NCBI GenBank assembly: GCA_016748015.1 | Contig: JAAOMT010000639.1 | Span: 29,527 to 73,246 of the forward strand | From: Geosiphon pyriformis | Lineage: Eukaryota > Glomeromycota > Glomeromycetes > Archaeosporales > Geosiphonaceae | Length of the DNA: 43,720 bases | Direction: 5' to 3' | Part shown: positions 8,778 to 21,299 of the stretch, piece after piece | How the letters are laid out: each line of letters begins with the position of its first letter | How positions within the stretch are numbered: the stretch's first letter is position 1 | Notes under the pieces: model-generated | What the model was told of the DNA's origin: nothing | Databases searched by the model: none | The model's input: only the letters and a program-made list of their open reading frames with translations | Position numbers and translations under genes: made by a program

Positions 8778-9696
8778 TATTACTCATAGAAATTAGAAAT
8801 ATTATAGTTAAAAGAATAGTCAATCAAAAATAGACATAATAATAAAAGAATTTCAGAATTCTTCTAAAGGAATTACAGGATTTCAGAATTCCAGAATCTT
8901 AAAATTCTTCATAAAAAATTCCAGAATTCTTCTAAAAGAATTATAGGATTTCAGAAATCCCATATAATACTAATTATATATATATAGCAGTAGCATTAAA
9001 AGTGAGAAAAAACAGAATTCAGTTTAGTTTTAGTTAGTATTCTTTTTTTTATTCATTAATTAAACCTTTATTTTACAGATAGTTAATATCAACTGAAGTA
9101 AATTCACCAAAATATTCAATAAACATACTTATTATCATCCAATCTATGTTATTGTTGTTTGATTAAAAATCTCCATTACTTATCTGTTATTAATACTCCA
9201 TGTTGATAACATTTAATACTTAACTATACTAGAACAATAGCTCTTGATCATGACTATTAACAGAATACTAATTTCATATTATTATTTTTTTATTTTTTTT
9301 ATTTTTTTTATTTTGTTGTGTTTACTAATTAATTAAAGAATTAAATATATAAAATTATTAACATCAAAAAAACTGGTAAAAGACCCAGGAATAAGAATAA
9401 ACACTCAGAATTTGAGGATAGCTTACCAGAAAACTGGTCATTAAGCTAAGTAAAAATTGACAAAAAAACTTTCTGGAAGACTACAGACACCAAAACATAC
9501 CAACTCAAAAGTTGAGAAAGAAACTAGAAATATTATCAAAAAATATCACTATTGAATCTCTGTTTATTATACAAAAGACTTAATCAACATCTTCAGATTA
9601 CTAACACCTTTAAATATTACCAACACTATCAAGCTATTAAGCACCAAATTACAGATTTGTTATTTATTTCAACTATTCAAATAATTATTTGTAACA
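8778..9696 (+). repeat. 5' LTR of element A
   Basis: Starts TATTACTCATAG, corresponding to TGTTATTTATAG in the 3' LTR, and ends GTAACA before the PBS-like TTTAGTGC. U3 holds imperfect AGAATTCC repeats (about 8850-8960) and a TATATATATATA tract (about 8973-8985). The conserved palindrome is at 9236-9258, a T-rich tract at about 9280-9315, and a CTGGTAA (9373-9379) / TTACCAG (9423-9429) stem follows. Confidence 0.85.
9236..9258 (+). other. Conserved 23-nt LTR palindrome (element A)
   Basis: AATAG, then CTCTTGATCATGA, then CTATT. It has the same length, spacing and TTGATCA core as in the LTRs at 4783, 27658, 28175, 32428, 41107 and 42818. Confidence 0.65.
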
Positions 9697-9760
9697 TTTA
9701 GTGCTTTCTATAAAGTATAATCTAACAAAAAACTAGCATTAACAGCAATTATCAAAAACA

Positions 9761-11880
9761 GTAACAGAATCAGAAAAAACAGAAACAAACTATTTGGGAT
9801 TCATAAAGACTTTATTCCAACACTATTAAACTCATTAAAAATTAACAAGTAACTATTGGCCAGCAGAATCCACTTTTAACTTTTATGTCAACAAAAAGAT
9901 TTAGTTTCATTTAAGAGACCAAAGAAATTCGGAAACAGTACTTAACAATATCTATAGTAAATTATTCTAAAATACCATACTTCCACAAAATTATTTGTTT
10001 ACTTCAATAATCACAGAAATCAATAGGAAAATTGAGAAACACACAAACAGCAATTTCTTATTACCTTCACAAACAATGAAAAAAAAATTACAAACACCAG
10101 CAGAAATACCAAAAAGAATACAACTACTTACTTAGAAAAAACCAAGAATTATTTTATCCATTCATCTGTTATATTATTATATTTTAAGAAGTACTATCAA
10201 CATAATATCAGCAGATATGTTCACATTAACTACGAAATTACCATTAACTAGAATCCCATTTTAAAGTAAACAGGAAAAACTAAACTATTGGAAATCTACA
10301 ATGAATATTTTAAGAGATTTAATTTGTAACCAATTATGTCATCAGAATATTGATTACCACTATCAGTTTTTAGAAAATAACCAATTTGGAAGAAAAAAAA
10401 AATAAAGATCAAAAATTTAATTATCAAAACTCAATCCTAGAAAACCCAAAACTCTAAACTCTAATTATTCAGGCTCAGCAAAACTCGAATAATTCAAATT
10501 CTGCTCTTATTGTTTTTCAAAACTTATCTTCAGTAATTATAATCAACCCACCACCAGTTGTACCAATTGCCAAACTGCAACAACAGTTACAACCACCATT
10601 CTAACAACAATTTCAACAACAATCTTAACCACAACTTTAACAACAACAATTCCAACCACAACTATTATTTGTACCAATGGTCTATATATTAATTGTCAAG
10701 TTAGAAAAGTTTATTAGTAAAGAAAACAATGTCCAAGTATGACTTAACAATGTTGTCAAAGCAATTACTATTAATAATTGGAATAATGTTAAAGCTCTAC
10801 AAGTCATTTTATACTTTTTGCAAGATATTGCCAATTTATGGTATTAGAGTTTGATCAACAAACTTATTATCTTTGACATGTTTAAAACCAAAATTTTGAG
10901 ATATTTTAGCAATAACAACAGTATTAATTATTTGACAACAGCATTTACTACCATTAAACAAAGTGACACAAAAACAGTTACCATTTACTTAAGACATTTT
11001 CACAGAAATCTGTGCCAAATTCAAGTCATTAATACTGATTATTTTACAATATCACAAATCCTGAATCAGTTTATCCATAGCCTATACAGTAGTTTTTTAC
11101 AACATATATGCTCATTATATTCACAAACACTTTAAGATATAGTCATACATACCAGAAATTTCAAATTGGCTAAATTAAAAACCAATTACATCCAAGCCAT
11201 AAATCTAGTAATAAATAAATCATCTGACTTGGATTTTAAACTGAAGCAATTCAGTAATTTAATCAATCAGAAATTGGAAAGATATTTAACTAATAATTAA
11301 GCAATTTATCAATTTCTATAATATTGTGAAAATCCAGGAAATTCCAACCATATTTAATAATAATCACATCTATTATCATTATTAAATTAGCAATAACAAC
11401 TAAAAATACATAATTGTTACTACTGTGATAAGCAAAACCACTTAAAAATAGACTATTATTTCAAAGAAAATAATTAATGATCAGGAAATCAATATTGAAA
11501 TCCTGATCACAGATTTTAAATCCTAAACTATACCAGTAATCAATTACCCAAACAATACCAATATCAGCCATATTATTTTTAAATCACACAGCCAATTTAT
11601 CAGCCACCAATCTATCAGACACCAACATTTGTAATTTATCAACCACCCCAGCCCAAATTATTTATCAGTTCCAACCAAATTAGAATCAACTTCAGAACTT
11701 ATTTCAAAATAGAAATCAAAGACTGAGAACTACCCAGATTTGCCAGAGTTGGTAATCAGCAATAGTAATGTATCAACCAATCTCTAGTTTAACAGCTTAG
11801 CAATCTAAATTATGACAACTTAATCCAGAAACTAACTATATCCAAAACCTAAATGCCCAACACTATTTAAGTCTCTTAAT
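9761..11880 (+). pseudogene. Gag of element A
   Basis: The codon aligned with the GTG gag start of C and D is GTA at 9761. The N-terminal domain (PAESTFNFYVNKKI near 9850-9900) is followed by a Q/P-rich stretch and a capsid-like core, about 10680-11330 (ILRYFSNNNSINYL and FHRNLCQIQVI). The zinc knuckle near 11416 reads CYYC...H with the last Cys replaced by Tyr (TGT/TGC to TAT). Many TAA/TAG codons sit where B or C have Gln. Confidence 0.7.
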
Positions 11881-12480
11881 ATTTTTAAAAATTGCCACAT
11901 CCAATCCATTGAAAACCAACCAAAAACAACTTATACCAACTAGCAACATTCTATCAACTACTATTATAGAAAACAAATTACTTGCCACAATATTTTTTTT
12001 TGAAATTGAAGAATTAGTTCTCACACTATTATTTAGTAGAACTATTCTTGAATCAAAACTCATTATTGTCATGTATACAGATATCAAAGTCAATAACCAC
12101 CTAATCAAATTAATTTTGGATAGTAGTTTAGCAGACAGTATTATTATATAACAACTCATAGACCAATTAGGCTGCCAAGTTAATTGTGTTGTTAGCACCA
12201 GAATTATTATAGCTGATGGAACTACCAAAACACCTATTGGAGAGATTAACAACTTCTCTTTTGAAGTCAATAGCATTATTGTATTTATTAAAGTATTGGT
12301 AATAGAAACCACCTAATACCAAGCTCTTATTAGTAATAACTGGCTGTCCAGAACTAATGTCATACTCAATTGAAACACCCAAAAGCTACAACTTAGCCAA
12401 AACAGTCAATGTACTAGGGTACTAGTCATGTACAGCCACTTTAAACCAAGCAACACCATTTAAAATCCATTGATTGAATT
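11881..12480 (+). pseudogene. Protease of element A
   Basis: Aligns with the retropepsin domain of element 1 and C (KLILDSSLADSIII, later LVIETT and ISNNWL). The catalytic DSG is changed to DSS (Gly to Ser, a G-to-A change), and Gln codons have become TAA. Non-functional. Confidence 0.65.
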
Positions 12481-13510
12481 CGAGAAAAAAAGAAAAAACC
12501 CACTTAAGAAGTCTACCAAGTGTTATGAACCAAAAAAAGTTACAACAATTTATTGCCAATACTTACCTGAAAAAAAAAGAACAAGAAAAAAAAAATCTTA
12601 AGCAACCATCTTTGCATATATACCATATATTATCACCACTTAAAGCCAGCCAAATTATTATCAACCCAAATTAGTTTGCATTGATTGTGACAAGAAATTG
12701 TCAACAATGAGTGTATGTTGTAATGATAATAAAAAATGGCTAATAATAATAAGATACTACTGTTATTCATGCATTCTAAAATATTTTGAATGACCAATAG
12801 GACAATGAACCATGCCTTGCTTGTGAGGAAACTCTTTTAAACAAAAAAATATGAAATAACATTTCTCAACAAGAAAAAACATGTAACAAATCATGCCAAT
12901 ACATAATTCTTATAAGCAATTGGATAAGAAAAAAAATGCCAATAAATGCTGTTTGAAGAAAAACTGTAAAATGCTTGAACAGTTGTTTACACAATAATAA
13001 CAAAATCTGGAGAATGGCAATTGCCAAAATCAAAGGCACATCTTCAAAAAAATAAAAACAATTAAAAATAACTCACCAGAACTTAAAGAAATTATTTGGA
13101 TCTCAAACTTTGATATTATTTTTAATGTTATGGATCCAAAACAATTCCACTAACATTATCAAAAATTAGCACTCACTAAAAAGAAGCAAAAACAACAGTT
13201 AGAAGAGTTAAATATCTAACTATGTGACTATTGTTTAATACCATGTGACTTCAAGTATTGTAATGAATATAATTTTATTTACAATCTATTACCACAAATA
13301 ATTTATTTGATTTCCAAGAAAGAAGAACCAATTAGCAAATGTACAGCAGAATTGAAATCAAAATTTAATCTCAATTCAGATTCTAACAATGATAACAACA
13401 ATGATTTCAATTTTGTTTACTATAGCAATAACAATAATAATTCAAACTTCAATTTAAAACCCAAGCAATATATCATGTTTTCAAATCTATTTATATGGCA
13501 GAAACTAAAA
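12481..13510 (+). pseudogene. Cys-rich domain of element A
   Basis: CIDCDKKLSTMSVCC, YYCYSC and later Cys positions match the putative zinc module of B, C and element 1 in the same place between protease and dUTPase. Broken by many stops and frameshifts. An Asn/Asp-rich linker (about 13370-13450) precedes the dUTPase, as in C. Confidence 0.55.
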
Positions 13511-13930
13511 TGATTCAGTAATAATAATAAAAATATTATGTTAGAATGCATGCATATTATTAATGCAAAATTTGATCTGAGATATTCAAAAAAATATGTT
13601 ATAACATTGAAGCCCAATATGTATACATGTATTGACTTAAAAATAGCATTGAAAATCTTAGCAACAACAATGGTTTAATTAACATTCAGATTTAGTTTAA
13701 CAAAAAAAGAAATCAGCATTAGAGGAGAAATAATTAATACAGGATATATAAGAAATATTATTGCAATACTACAAAATAAATCAAAAAATTCATATATAAT
13801 TGAACCAAATAAAAACATAATACAGACAATATTCTTATCTCTAGTAAAAATAGCTTAGTTAGTTTCAGTAGAAAAAAAAAAAGTTAGGAATTACAAGAAG
13901 AGGAAAAAATGGATTTAGATCTATAAATAG
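13511..13930 (+). pseudogene. dUTPase domain of element A
   Basis: Recognisable motif I (AKFDLRYS), the beta-segment before motif II (IDLKIALKILATTMV), motif II (FRFSL), motif III (GEIINTGYIRNI; Asp to Asn) and motif IV (EPNKNIIQTIFLSL). Motif V is lost to frameshift. The loss of the motif III Asp and the stop codons make it inactive. Its position matches elements 1, B and C. Confidence 0.65.
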
Positions 13931-14330
13931 AATAAACATACTAGTCAATATGGCAAAAAAAAAACAATTGATAAGAGAGAAATTATTTTCATTAATCAAT
14001 CAGTTTTCATTCCATTATATGACTAGTATATATTAATAATAAAGATAAAAGTAAGAAACCAGTTCCAGATTTTTGATGCAGAATCAATTATTTGTGAATC
14101 AGAAAAAATTAGAATCACCAATTTCTACATACTGGCCAAGAACTGTAAGCACATCAAAATTTCCATCTATAATACAACTGAAGACACCATTGAAATACTA
14201 AGTGGAACCATCATCAAATACTTAAGCACTGAAGTTAAAAACCAATTACCAAACACCATTCCAGATTTTTTACAGCTTTGTAAATATGTAGATATCATAT
14301 TCCAAACAATATATAAACAAAAAAAATGTT
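13931..14330 (+). pseudogene. Post-dUTPase segment of element A
   Basis: Homologous to the C-terminal part of the 293-codon ORF of element C (compare YCKHIKISIYNTTEDTIEI here with YSCIKIPIYNNTRKVIEI there). No named domain recognised; conserved between dUTPase and RT in all four copies. Confidence 0.5.
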
Positions 14331-15290
14331 ATTTGCTCCAACCAGAACAATTAGACCAAATAAACTTGGAAAACTTAGACCCACTTCAATGTATGCAGCT
14401 CAAAATACTACTCAACAATTTTACCAACATTTTTGCCAGTAAAAATAAATTTGGTAGAACTGATATCATTCAGCATTAAATTAAAACTAGAGATGCTATG
14501 CCAATTAAACAATAAACATATCAAGTACCACCAACAAGTCATAAAATTATCTGATAAGAAATTAACAAAATATTAAACAATGAATTAATCAATCATTAAT
14601 GAGTCTATGATTATTATCAGTAGAAAAAAATGGAAAAATCTACTTTTGCATGAATTACAAAAAACTCAACAGTGTTACTTATAGAGATAACTATTTAACT
14701 CTATGAATTCAAAAATTATTCAATGTATTTGAAAAAAAAAAATGGTTTTCAATATTAGATCTAGACAGTAGTTATTAGTAAGTAGCCATAAACTCAGCCA
14801 ACAAAGAGAAAACAGTGTTTACAACCAGGAAAGAGAACTTTAAATTTAACATTATGCCATTTGACTTAATGAATACTCCAGCCACTTTCCAATGACTAAT
14901 GAAAATTGTCTATACTAGATTATTATGAAAGTTAGTAATAGTCTATTTAAATGATATCAATGTGTTTTTCAAAACATTTGATAACTATCTTCATTATTTG
15001 CAACAAGTATTTGAGAGACTAAGAAAAGCTGGATTGAAATTGAATGCAACCAAATGCTTTTTTGGCAAAACAGAACTAAAATTCTTGGAACATATTATAA
15101 GCAAAAATAACATTAAGATGGATCCAGACAAGATTGAAATAGTCAAAAATTTTTCAATACCAACCAACTTGACAAAACTAAGAGCATTTTTGGAATTTGG
15201 TTGGATATTACTATTATTTTATCCAGAACTTTTCCAAATTAGTCCAACTACTTCATTAGTTTTAATCCAAGAATGTTAAATATAAATAGA
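14331..15290 (+). pseudogene. Reverse transcriptase of element A
   Basis: Decayed RT: LLQPEQLDQI (linker), FSILDLDSSY (first catalytic Asp region), NIMPFDLMNTPATFQ, then VYLNDINVF at 14944-14955, where YxDD has become YxND. The thumb region EFGWILLLFYPELFQ follows. TGA replaces the Arg or Trp after PATFQ. The best open piece is 14962-15279. Confidence 0.75.
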
Positions 15291-15740
15291 CAAAAACTCA
15301 ACAAAAAACTTTCAACATCTTGAGAAAAAACTTATTCAAGTCTTAGTACTAATCTATTCAGATCACAGCAAGCTATTTATCAATATTACTGACATATCAG
15401 GTCAAACATTAAGAGCTGTATTGTTTTAAAAAAAGCCAGATGGAAGAAAACACTCAGTAGCATATAACAGCTGAAGCTTGAGCCCAACTGAAAAAAACTA
15501 TAGAACTTCAATATTAGAACATTTGGCTATCTATTGGACTGTTATTGAATAGAAGAAATATTTAAGTCAAAAATTTGATGTATACACTAATCACAAAAAA
15601 TTAACATCAATTCAGAAACAAAAATTTGCAGACAACTGTTATACAAGATAGAAAATAGAACTATTACTATTTAATTATACAGTACATTATAAAAAGAGGA
15701 AAAAAAATGAAAATACTAATAATTTGTTATAAATAAAACA
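15291..15740 (+). pseudogene. RNase H of element A
   Basis: Matches the RNase H region of element C: ITDISGQTLRAVLF, then SILEHLAIYWTVIE and FDVYTNHKKLTSI (DHK changed to NHK). Multiple stops. Confidence 0.65.
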
Positions 15741-16142
15741 AATTTAAGAACATTTTAACCCAAAAATATAACAAAAAATAAACACACAAAAATATTAACA
15801 ACTCCAACATTATATTAATACTTAACTGTTCAAATAGAAATTATCTCAAAAGGAACAAAACAACATAACAATCAAAATATTTTATTATCTATCAAGATAT
15901 ATTATACCAGAAAAACAGAAAATATTCAGATCAGCCATTTAGAGTCATCACAGAATCAGAGAAAAAAACAATACTATTCAACATGCACTCAGATCAAACA
16001 ACAAAATATTTTTATAAAAAAGCAACCATAGAAAGAATTAGAAAAAAATATTATTGGCCATCTATGTATTCAAATATTATCCAATATGTTTAAAATTGTG
16101 ATGTTTGTCAGAGAAGAAAAGAAACAAAATCCAGTAAACCAC
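15741..16142 (+). pseudogene. Integrase of element A, N-terminal half
   Basis: Contains the zinc-binding region (KKATIERIRKKYYWPSMY and CDVCQRRK). The coding homology stops exactly at 16142, where the LTR of element B starts. It resumes at 25941 with the matching continuation, as shown by the uninterrupted copy in element C near 39440-39480. Confidence 0.75.
16139..16142. repeat. Target-site duplication CCAC, left copy (element B)
   Basis: CCAC immediately before the 5' LTR, matched by CCAC at 25941-25944. Removing the element and one copy restores the continuous integrase sequence seen in element C. Confidence 0.88.
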
Positions 16143-16350
16143 TGTTACCAGTAGAATTTAGCTATTAATTAGCATGAAATTACCCTCATAATTTTTATTA
16201 TTAATTAGCATATATTATTATTATTTCAATTATCACTTATTATTTAATCAAATTATTAAATATCATTATTCAATCAATAATCCGATTTGTACTCTAGAAA
16301 TTAAGATGATCAGATTACACAATATTCTAAACCATTTAACATAGTCAAAA

Positions 16351-16450
16351 TTCGTCGAAATTAATGAAAATTGGCCGAAATAATTAATAGTTCAGTGAAA
16401 TAACTTGTAGTTCACCGAAATGTATCTTTAGTTTACCCAAATTGTAGCAA
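16351..16450 (+). repeat. U3 tandem repeat of element B, 5 x 20 bp
   Basis: Units start at 16351, 16371, 16391, 16411 and 16431; the core is TTC-NNN-GAAAT (TTCGTCGAAAT, TTGGCCGAAAT, TTCAGTGAAAT, TTCACCGAAAT, then a diverged TTTACCCAAAT). The same array is at 25165-25264 in the 3' LTR. It lies upstream of the TATA box, so it is a likely activator-binding array. Confidence 0.85.
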
Positions 16451-16493
16451 AGAAAAAAAGTGCAAGTTCAAAGACTAGTACTACAACAAGTTG

Positions 16494-16501
16494 TATAAAA
16501 G
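16494..16501 (+). promoter_or_regulatory. TATA box of element B 5' LTR
   Basis: TATAAAAG, about 45 bp downstream of the 20-bp repeat array; matched in the 3' LTR by TATAAAAAA at 25308. Confidence 0.6.
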
Positions 16502-17116
16502 AAAAGCTTCTCTCTTCAAGAAAATATATCTTCTCATAGTATCTTATTATAGTACTTTACTTTAGATATCTTAATTAAAACAAATTACCTTTTACACATT
16601 CAAATAAAAATTAAATATTCGAAAACCAAATCCTTAAAATTATTACACTTGAAATTTTCTCAACACAACTAACGTTTTGAAATTGATTAGCTACCAATTT
16701 CAGTAATCTGTTAGTAACTCTAGACCCGAATAGAAAACATTTCTCTTGATAAAATCCCATTTCTTTTACATTTCTTTAATTTTTCTTTTTTTTTCTTATC
16801 ATAATCATTAGGGTAGCCTACAGACAAGATTTCTGTAGAAGAGTTGACTTTTACAGCAAAATAACTACACATCTTTAGTAAGCTTCCAGATGAGCAATTC
16901 CTGGGAAAGAGTTGACATTTACTACAATGTAACTACATAAAATAACTGGCATAGAATTGGCCATTCTACTTATAAGCCCAGCAGTTCAAATTATAAGAGA
17001 TAATTTGAAAATAAATTCAGTTATTGGAGGTCCAACTACTTTCTAAGAACATAAATTCACAGCAAATCAACATTAACAACACTCAAGAAAAGAGACCAAA
17101 AACCTCTGGTAACATT

Positions 17117-17133
17117 TGGTGCTCTCTCACGGA
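17117..17133 (+). other. Primer-binding site of element B
   Basis: TGGTGCTCTCTCACGGA begins two bases after the LTR. It resembles the PBS of C, D and E (TGGTGC(T/C)(T/C)TCT). The tRNA was not identified. Confidence 0.65.
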
Positions 17134-17159
17134 AATAACACAGCAATAACAACTTCAAA

Positions 17160-18960
17160 ATGGTGATTACATTAGATACAACAACTCTAGAGTATTATCA
17201 GTCAATTTACAGTCACTGTAAGCAAAGATTCAACATTTCAGATGGAATTGAAGTTGTCAAGAAATCAGTTTGAAAACTGCATCAACAATTATTTTTTTGG
17301 AAACTACAACATTTCAGAAGTTAAAAACAATCTCTACAATAATTTAATGCACTATTCACAATTAAAAACAGAAGACCTAAACAGTGAAACACTTTTTCAA
17401 AAACTTAATTTTAACATTATTGAGTATTGTAAAGAAAAATACCCAGTACAGTCCAAATACTCTCTTAACTTTAAATCAGAACCAGAAACAAGCAACAAAG
17501 ACAAACAAAAAGTGAAACAACACTCAAGAACCACTCCAAACACTCCAATATTACCTAAGACAATTGCCAAACACTTGCAAACATCTGAACAAGAAACCAG
17601 TGTCAAATTACCACTTTCTATTACACCATTTCTAATTTCACTTGCTCAACCACAAACACCAAATTTACCACTTAACTGTTTCTCCAAACCAGAAGATTTT
17701 CAGTCACCTAGAAATTCTATTCAACAGCAGGAACCAATATCAACCAACACTACAAATTTCTAAAAACTGAATGATATTAATATTATTGATTACTTACAAG
17801 AAAACAAAAGTAATTATTCAGAAAACTTGGAAAGTGAAAAAACTGAATCAAAACAAGAAGAAGAAATGGCAACTGTTTATATTGCAAAAATTTCAGAATT
17901 CACTGGCAAAGACAATAATACCACCCCTCAAAAATGGCTTGACAAAATTCAAAAAACAGGAGATGCAAATGGTTGGAATGCAGCTAGAATGCTCAAAGCA
18001 ATCCCATACTTTTTCCAAAGAACTGCAGAAAAATGGTTTGAAAATTTGGAAGAACTATTTGAAAACTGGCAAGCATTCAAAGATGCTTTTTTACAACAAT
18101 TTATTAACAACAACACTTCTATTATTCTCTGCAATTGCTTTTACAATATCAAACAAGAAACATCTGAAACTTTTTCAACGAATTTGACAATTGGAAACCA
18201 ATGACTACTATTCCAATGCTCAGATTCTGGATCAATTTATAGCAGGATTAAAAGACAAATTGATTAAAAAAGTCCATCCACATGTACCAGCAGACTTAGC
18301 AACTGCCATTAGACATGTTAAGAACTATGAAATGGCAATAAAAGAAGCAAACTACACCAATCTTGTAAACTTAGCTATTGAAAAAACCAGCTCAGCAGCT
18401 GAAGAGAAGATAGACCAACTCACAAAAAAAGTTGAAAACTACTTTACAAACCAACAACAACAGCAGCAACTACAAAGATATCAACTACCACAATAATACA
18501 ACCAAAACAACTTTGGATTACCACCCAACAACCAACCTTAAAATTGTTATTATTGTGGAATCTCAGGACATTGGAAACAAGATTGTAGAAAATTACAAAA
18601 AAACCAACAAAACAGAAGTAATCAATGTTACCCTTCATCACAACAATCTTACTACCAATCTCTACCACCAACTTATTATTCACCAAGACCACAAAATCAA
18701 AACAGTTACTATCAACCAGCTCTACAATCAATTTAGCAACAATATCAGCAATCTTTACCAATTCAGCAATATTAAACACCACCCACTCAACAATATCAAG
18801 TACCAGCCAGAAAATTGGTCCAACAAAACCAATTCACACCACAAAACCGTTTTTTAAAAGACAACAACAGATTTAACCACAATAATCAACTAGTTCCTCG
18901 GAATTCTGTTCAACAAAGACCCACTCAGTTTTATACTCAACCCAGTTATTTAACAATGCA
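17160..18960 (+). pseudogene. Gag of element B
   Basis: Starts with ATG at 17160 (MVITLDTTTL), at the position where the other families have GTG. The N-terminal domain changes frame near 17260 and then runs to TAA 17761-17763. The capsid-like core is at 17868-18500 (WLDKIQKTGDANGWN; FFQRTAEKWFENL; FIAGLKDKLIKKVHP), with a frameshift near 18185. The CCHC knuckle CYYCGISGHWKQDC is at 18545-18586, followed by a Q/Y/P-rich tail. At least six stops are TAA or TAG at places where Gln is likely. Confidence 0.82.
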
Positions 18961-19498
18961 AAAAGAATCAAATTTTTAACAAACTGCACTTTCTAAAGGT
19001 AAAGCTATAGCACCAAAATCAAATCCTTTTAACAATACCATTCTACCAGCTCAAATTGCCCAAAATGCCAACCTCTCAAATATATTTCCATTCAAATTTA
19101 AAGCAAATGAATCACTATTCTTGCTTAGTAATGCAGCAGCTAATAAACAAAAAGCTATTATTGCCATGTACACTAAAGCTACAGTAGAAGGAAAACCCAT
19201 CCGATTAATTCTAGACAGTGGATCCACCAAAAGTATTATTATCTACCAATTAATACAACAGCTTTAAAGAACTGTTGACAGACCAGTCTAAACTGTAATT
19301 GTTACAGCTAATGGCATGAAAAAAACCCCAGTAGAAGAAATTAACAACTTCCTATTCACCATTAATAAAATTATCATTCCAGTCAAAGTTCTAGTTATGG
19401 ATGCACCCCAATACCAAGTTCTTGTCAGAAATGATTGGCTTCTCAAAGCCAATGCAAACTTAGACTGGGAAACTCAGGAACTCAAAATCTTATATTAA
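18961..19498 (+). pseudogene. Protease of element B
   Basis: Retropepsin with an intact active site LILDSGSTKS (DSG at 19214-19222) and LVMDAPQYQVLVRNDWL further on. TAA codons interrupt it near 19266, 19290 and 19497, all readable as former CAA. Same place and wording as in element 1. Confidence 0.78.
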
Positions 19499-20460
19499 GG
19501 ACAATACACTATAGTACTTGCAACTTGTGATACTTTTAACAAATGGTCAGAAAAAGTCCCAGTGTTCAAATTTGAGAAAGAGAAGAAAATGCCACTTACT
19601 GAAACCTACATGGCTCTTGGATTAACATCCAATTGGGCTGAAAAAACACAACAAGAGATTTTTGAAGAATTAAGAAGATAGAAGAAAGTTAGATATTTTA
19701 CACCAGAACCATAAAAAGAAGCACTATACATTCCACTAAAATGCAAAGATTGCAAAAAAAAGCTTTTATCTATGAGAGCCTGTATTTCTCCAGAAGAGAA
19801 ATATGAAACTCACACCTGCTATTTCTGCAAAGCATGCCATAGAAAACGATTTGAATTCCCAAAAAGAAGTAAAAAATAGGACAACACACCTTGTCTTACA
19901 TGTGGAGATATGCTATCAGAAGAATACAACTGGATTGATGTTGCAATGAGGGGAGGAGTATGTAATCAAACCTGTCAATATGTTCTATCAATTTCGAAAA
20001 AAGTTAGAAGAGAAACACCATTTGATGCAGCATACAACAGTGCTCTTAACAAACTGTATTACTATCCTTATGATGCTGAAATGATTTTTGACTTAGCAAT
20101 GGCATTAATCAATAGAGCCACCCAAAAAGATGTCTGCCAAATGAAAGAAGCTGAATACATTGAGTATATCATGGAATTAGCTGGATTTGATTATGAAAAT
20201 GAAGCAAAAACATACCACCAAATTACAAATTATACATATCCAACCAAAAAAGCTCAAATTCAATAATTAGAGCAAATGAACATTTAATTATATGAAGAAT
20301 GTATTATGTCTTGTGATGACCAATGGTGTTTAGAATGCTATGCTCTTAGCATTCCTCTGCCAGATGAGAATGATAAAAAAAAATCGAATTTGGAGTATTT
20401 GAACTAGTAGAAAAACTACCAACCACACTCATCTATTTTCTTAAAAATCAACCACCTCTA
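19499..20460 (+). pseudogene. Cys-rich domain of element B
   Basis: CKDCKKKLLSMRAC, CYFCKAC, CLTCGDM, GGVCNQTCQYVLSI and, after about 90 residues, a further Cys cluster (EECIMSCDDQWCLEC). The 118-codon open piece 19910-20266 includes TPFDAAYNSALNKLYYYPYDAE, highly similar to element 1 and C. Putative zinc-binding; function unknown. Confidence 0.7.
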
Positions 20461-20893
20461 TAACTTAAATATTTCAACAACCATGACCAAGGAATTAGAC
20501 CAGAAAAAGCACACAAGATTGATGCTGGATATAATCTAAAATACCCAGAAAAAGATACTTTGGTTCTCCAACCAAAGTTCTTGACAAAAATCAACCTAAA
20601 AATCGCTTTTGAAATTCCATCTGGAGCAATAGTTCAAATTGCATCTAAATTATCATTGGCAAGCAAAAAAATCAATGTTAGAAGAGGAGTTATAGATGCA
20701 GGATATACTGGAGACATTACTATCATGTTGCAGAATAAAACAGACTAATTATTTAAGATTAAACATGCTGAAAAGATTGCCCAAGCAATTTACCTATTCC
20801 TAATCAACATTTCGGGTTTACAATCAGTTAACAACAGAGAACAATTGGGAAAAAATAAAAAAAATACAAGGTTTTGGTTCAACTGGACGATTT
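20461..20893 (+). pseudogene. dUTPase domain of element B
   Basis: Motif I IDAGYNLKYP, then INLKIAFEIPSGAIVQIA, motif II ASKLSL (the usual Arg replaced by Lys), motif III GVIDAGYTGDI with its Asp intact, a TAA after NKTD, motif IV AEKIAQAIYLF, and motif V QGFGSTGR in a shifted frame near 20866-20890. Most catalytic positions survive, but the reading frame does not. Confidence 0.78.
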
Positions 20894-21299
20894 ACAGTGC
20901 CAGTAAATATAGCTTTCAATACACAGAATAAATCTCATCAGATTCTTCAACTTCCCCAACCAATTACTATTTCACTTTTTGGAGAACATCACAAAATCTA
21001 CACTTGCTCAAAACCCACCACTATCCAACAAATCTGTTTAAAGCATGAAATTTCAATCCCAAACGTTTATATTCCCAAAGGAATAAAAAAATTTCAAGTT
21101 ATATTCTACAACCCCAATAATTACCCTATTGTCTTATTAAATAAATTAGAAATTGAAATCATCTACAGCAATATTTTTCAAGATAAAAACTCTTAAATTG
21201 TTTCTAATTTTATCGAAATTATAAGACATATACTACTTCTAAATCTAAACATCATCCCTACTACTGAAAACTATTATCTGTTGGAAGAAAAACTCTCTC
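20894..21299 (+). pseudogene. Post-dUTPase segment of element B
   Basis: The open piece to 21196 contains ISIPNVYIPKGIKKFQVIFYN and aligns in position with the conserved segment after the dUTPase of C and element 1. Probably a structural or processing domain of the polyprotein; no family recognised. Confidence 0.5.

Larger units (their letters stand above)
16143..17114 (+). repeat. 5' LTR of element B
   Basis: TGTTACC...GGTAACA ends. U3 holds five 20-bp repeats (16351-16450) and a TATAAAAG box (16494-16501). CTCTTGAT followed by T-rich sequence (about 16742-16800) occupies the place of the conserved palindrome of the other families, but the palindrome itself is not kept. Confidence 0.92.

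Noticed and set aside
9761-16142. One-strand cytidine-deaminase editing of cDNA (APOBEC-like)
   Set aside because: Both C-to-T and G-to-A occur in the coding strand of the same element, so strand bias is not evident by eye.
16351-16450. Heat-shock elements in the U3 of element B (TTC/GAA words)
   Set aside because: Spacing is TTC-NNN-GAA; heat-shock elements need TTC-NN-GAA. The units are better described as an unassigned palindromic site.
18444-18782. 112-codon minus-strand ORF opposite gag of element B
   Set aside because: It is the complement of the Gln/Asn/Tyr-rich gag tail, which gives Val/Ile-rich shadow frames.
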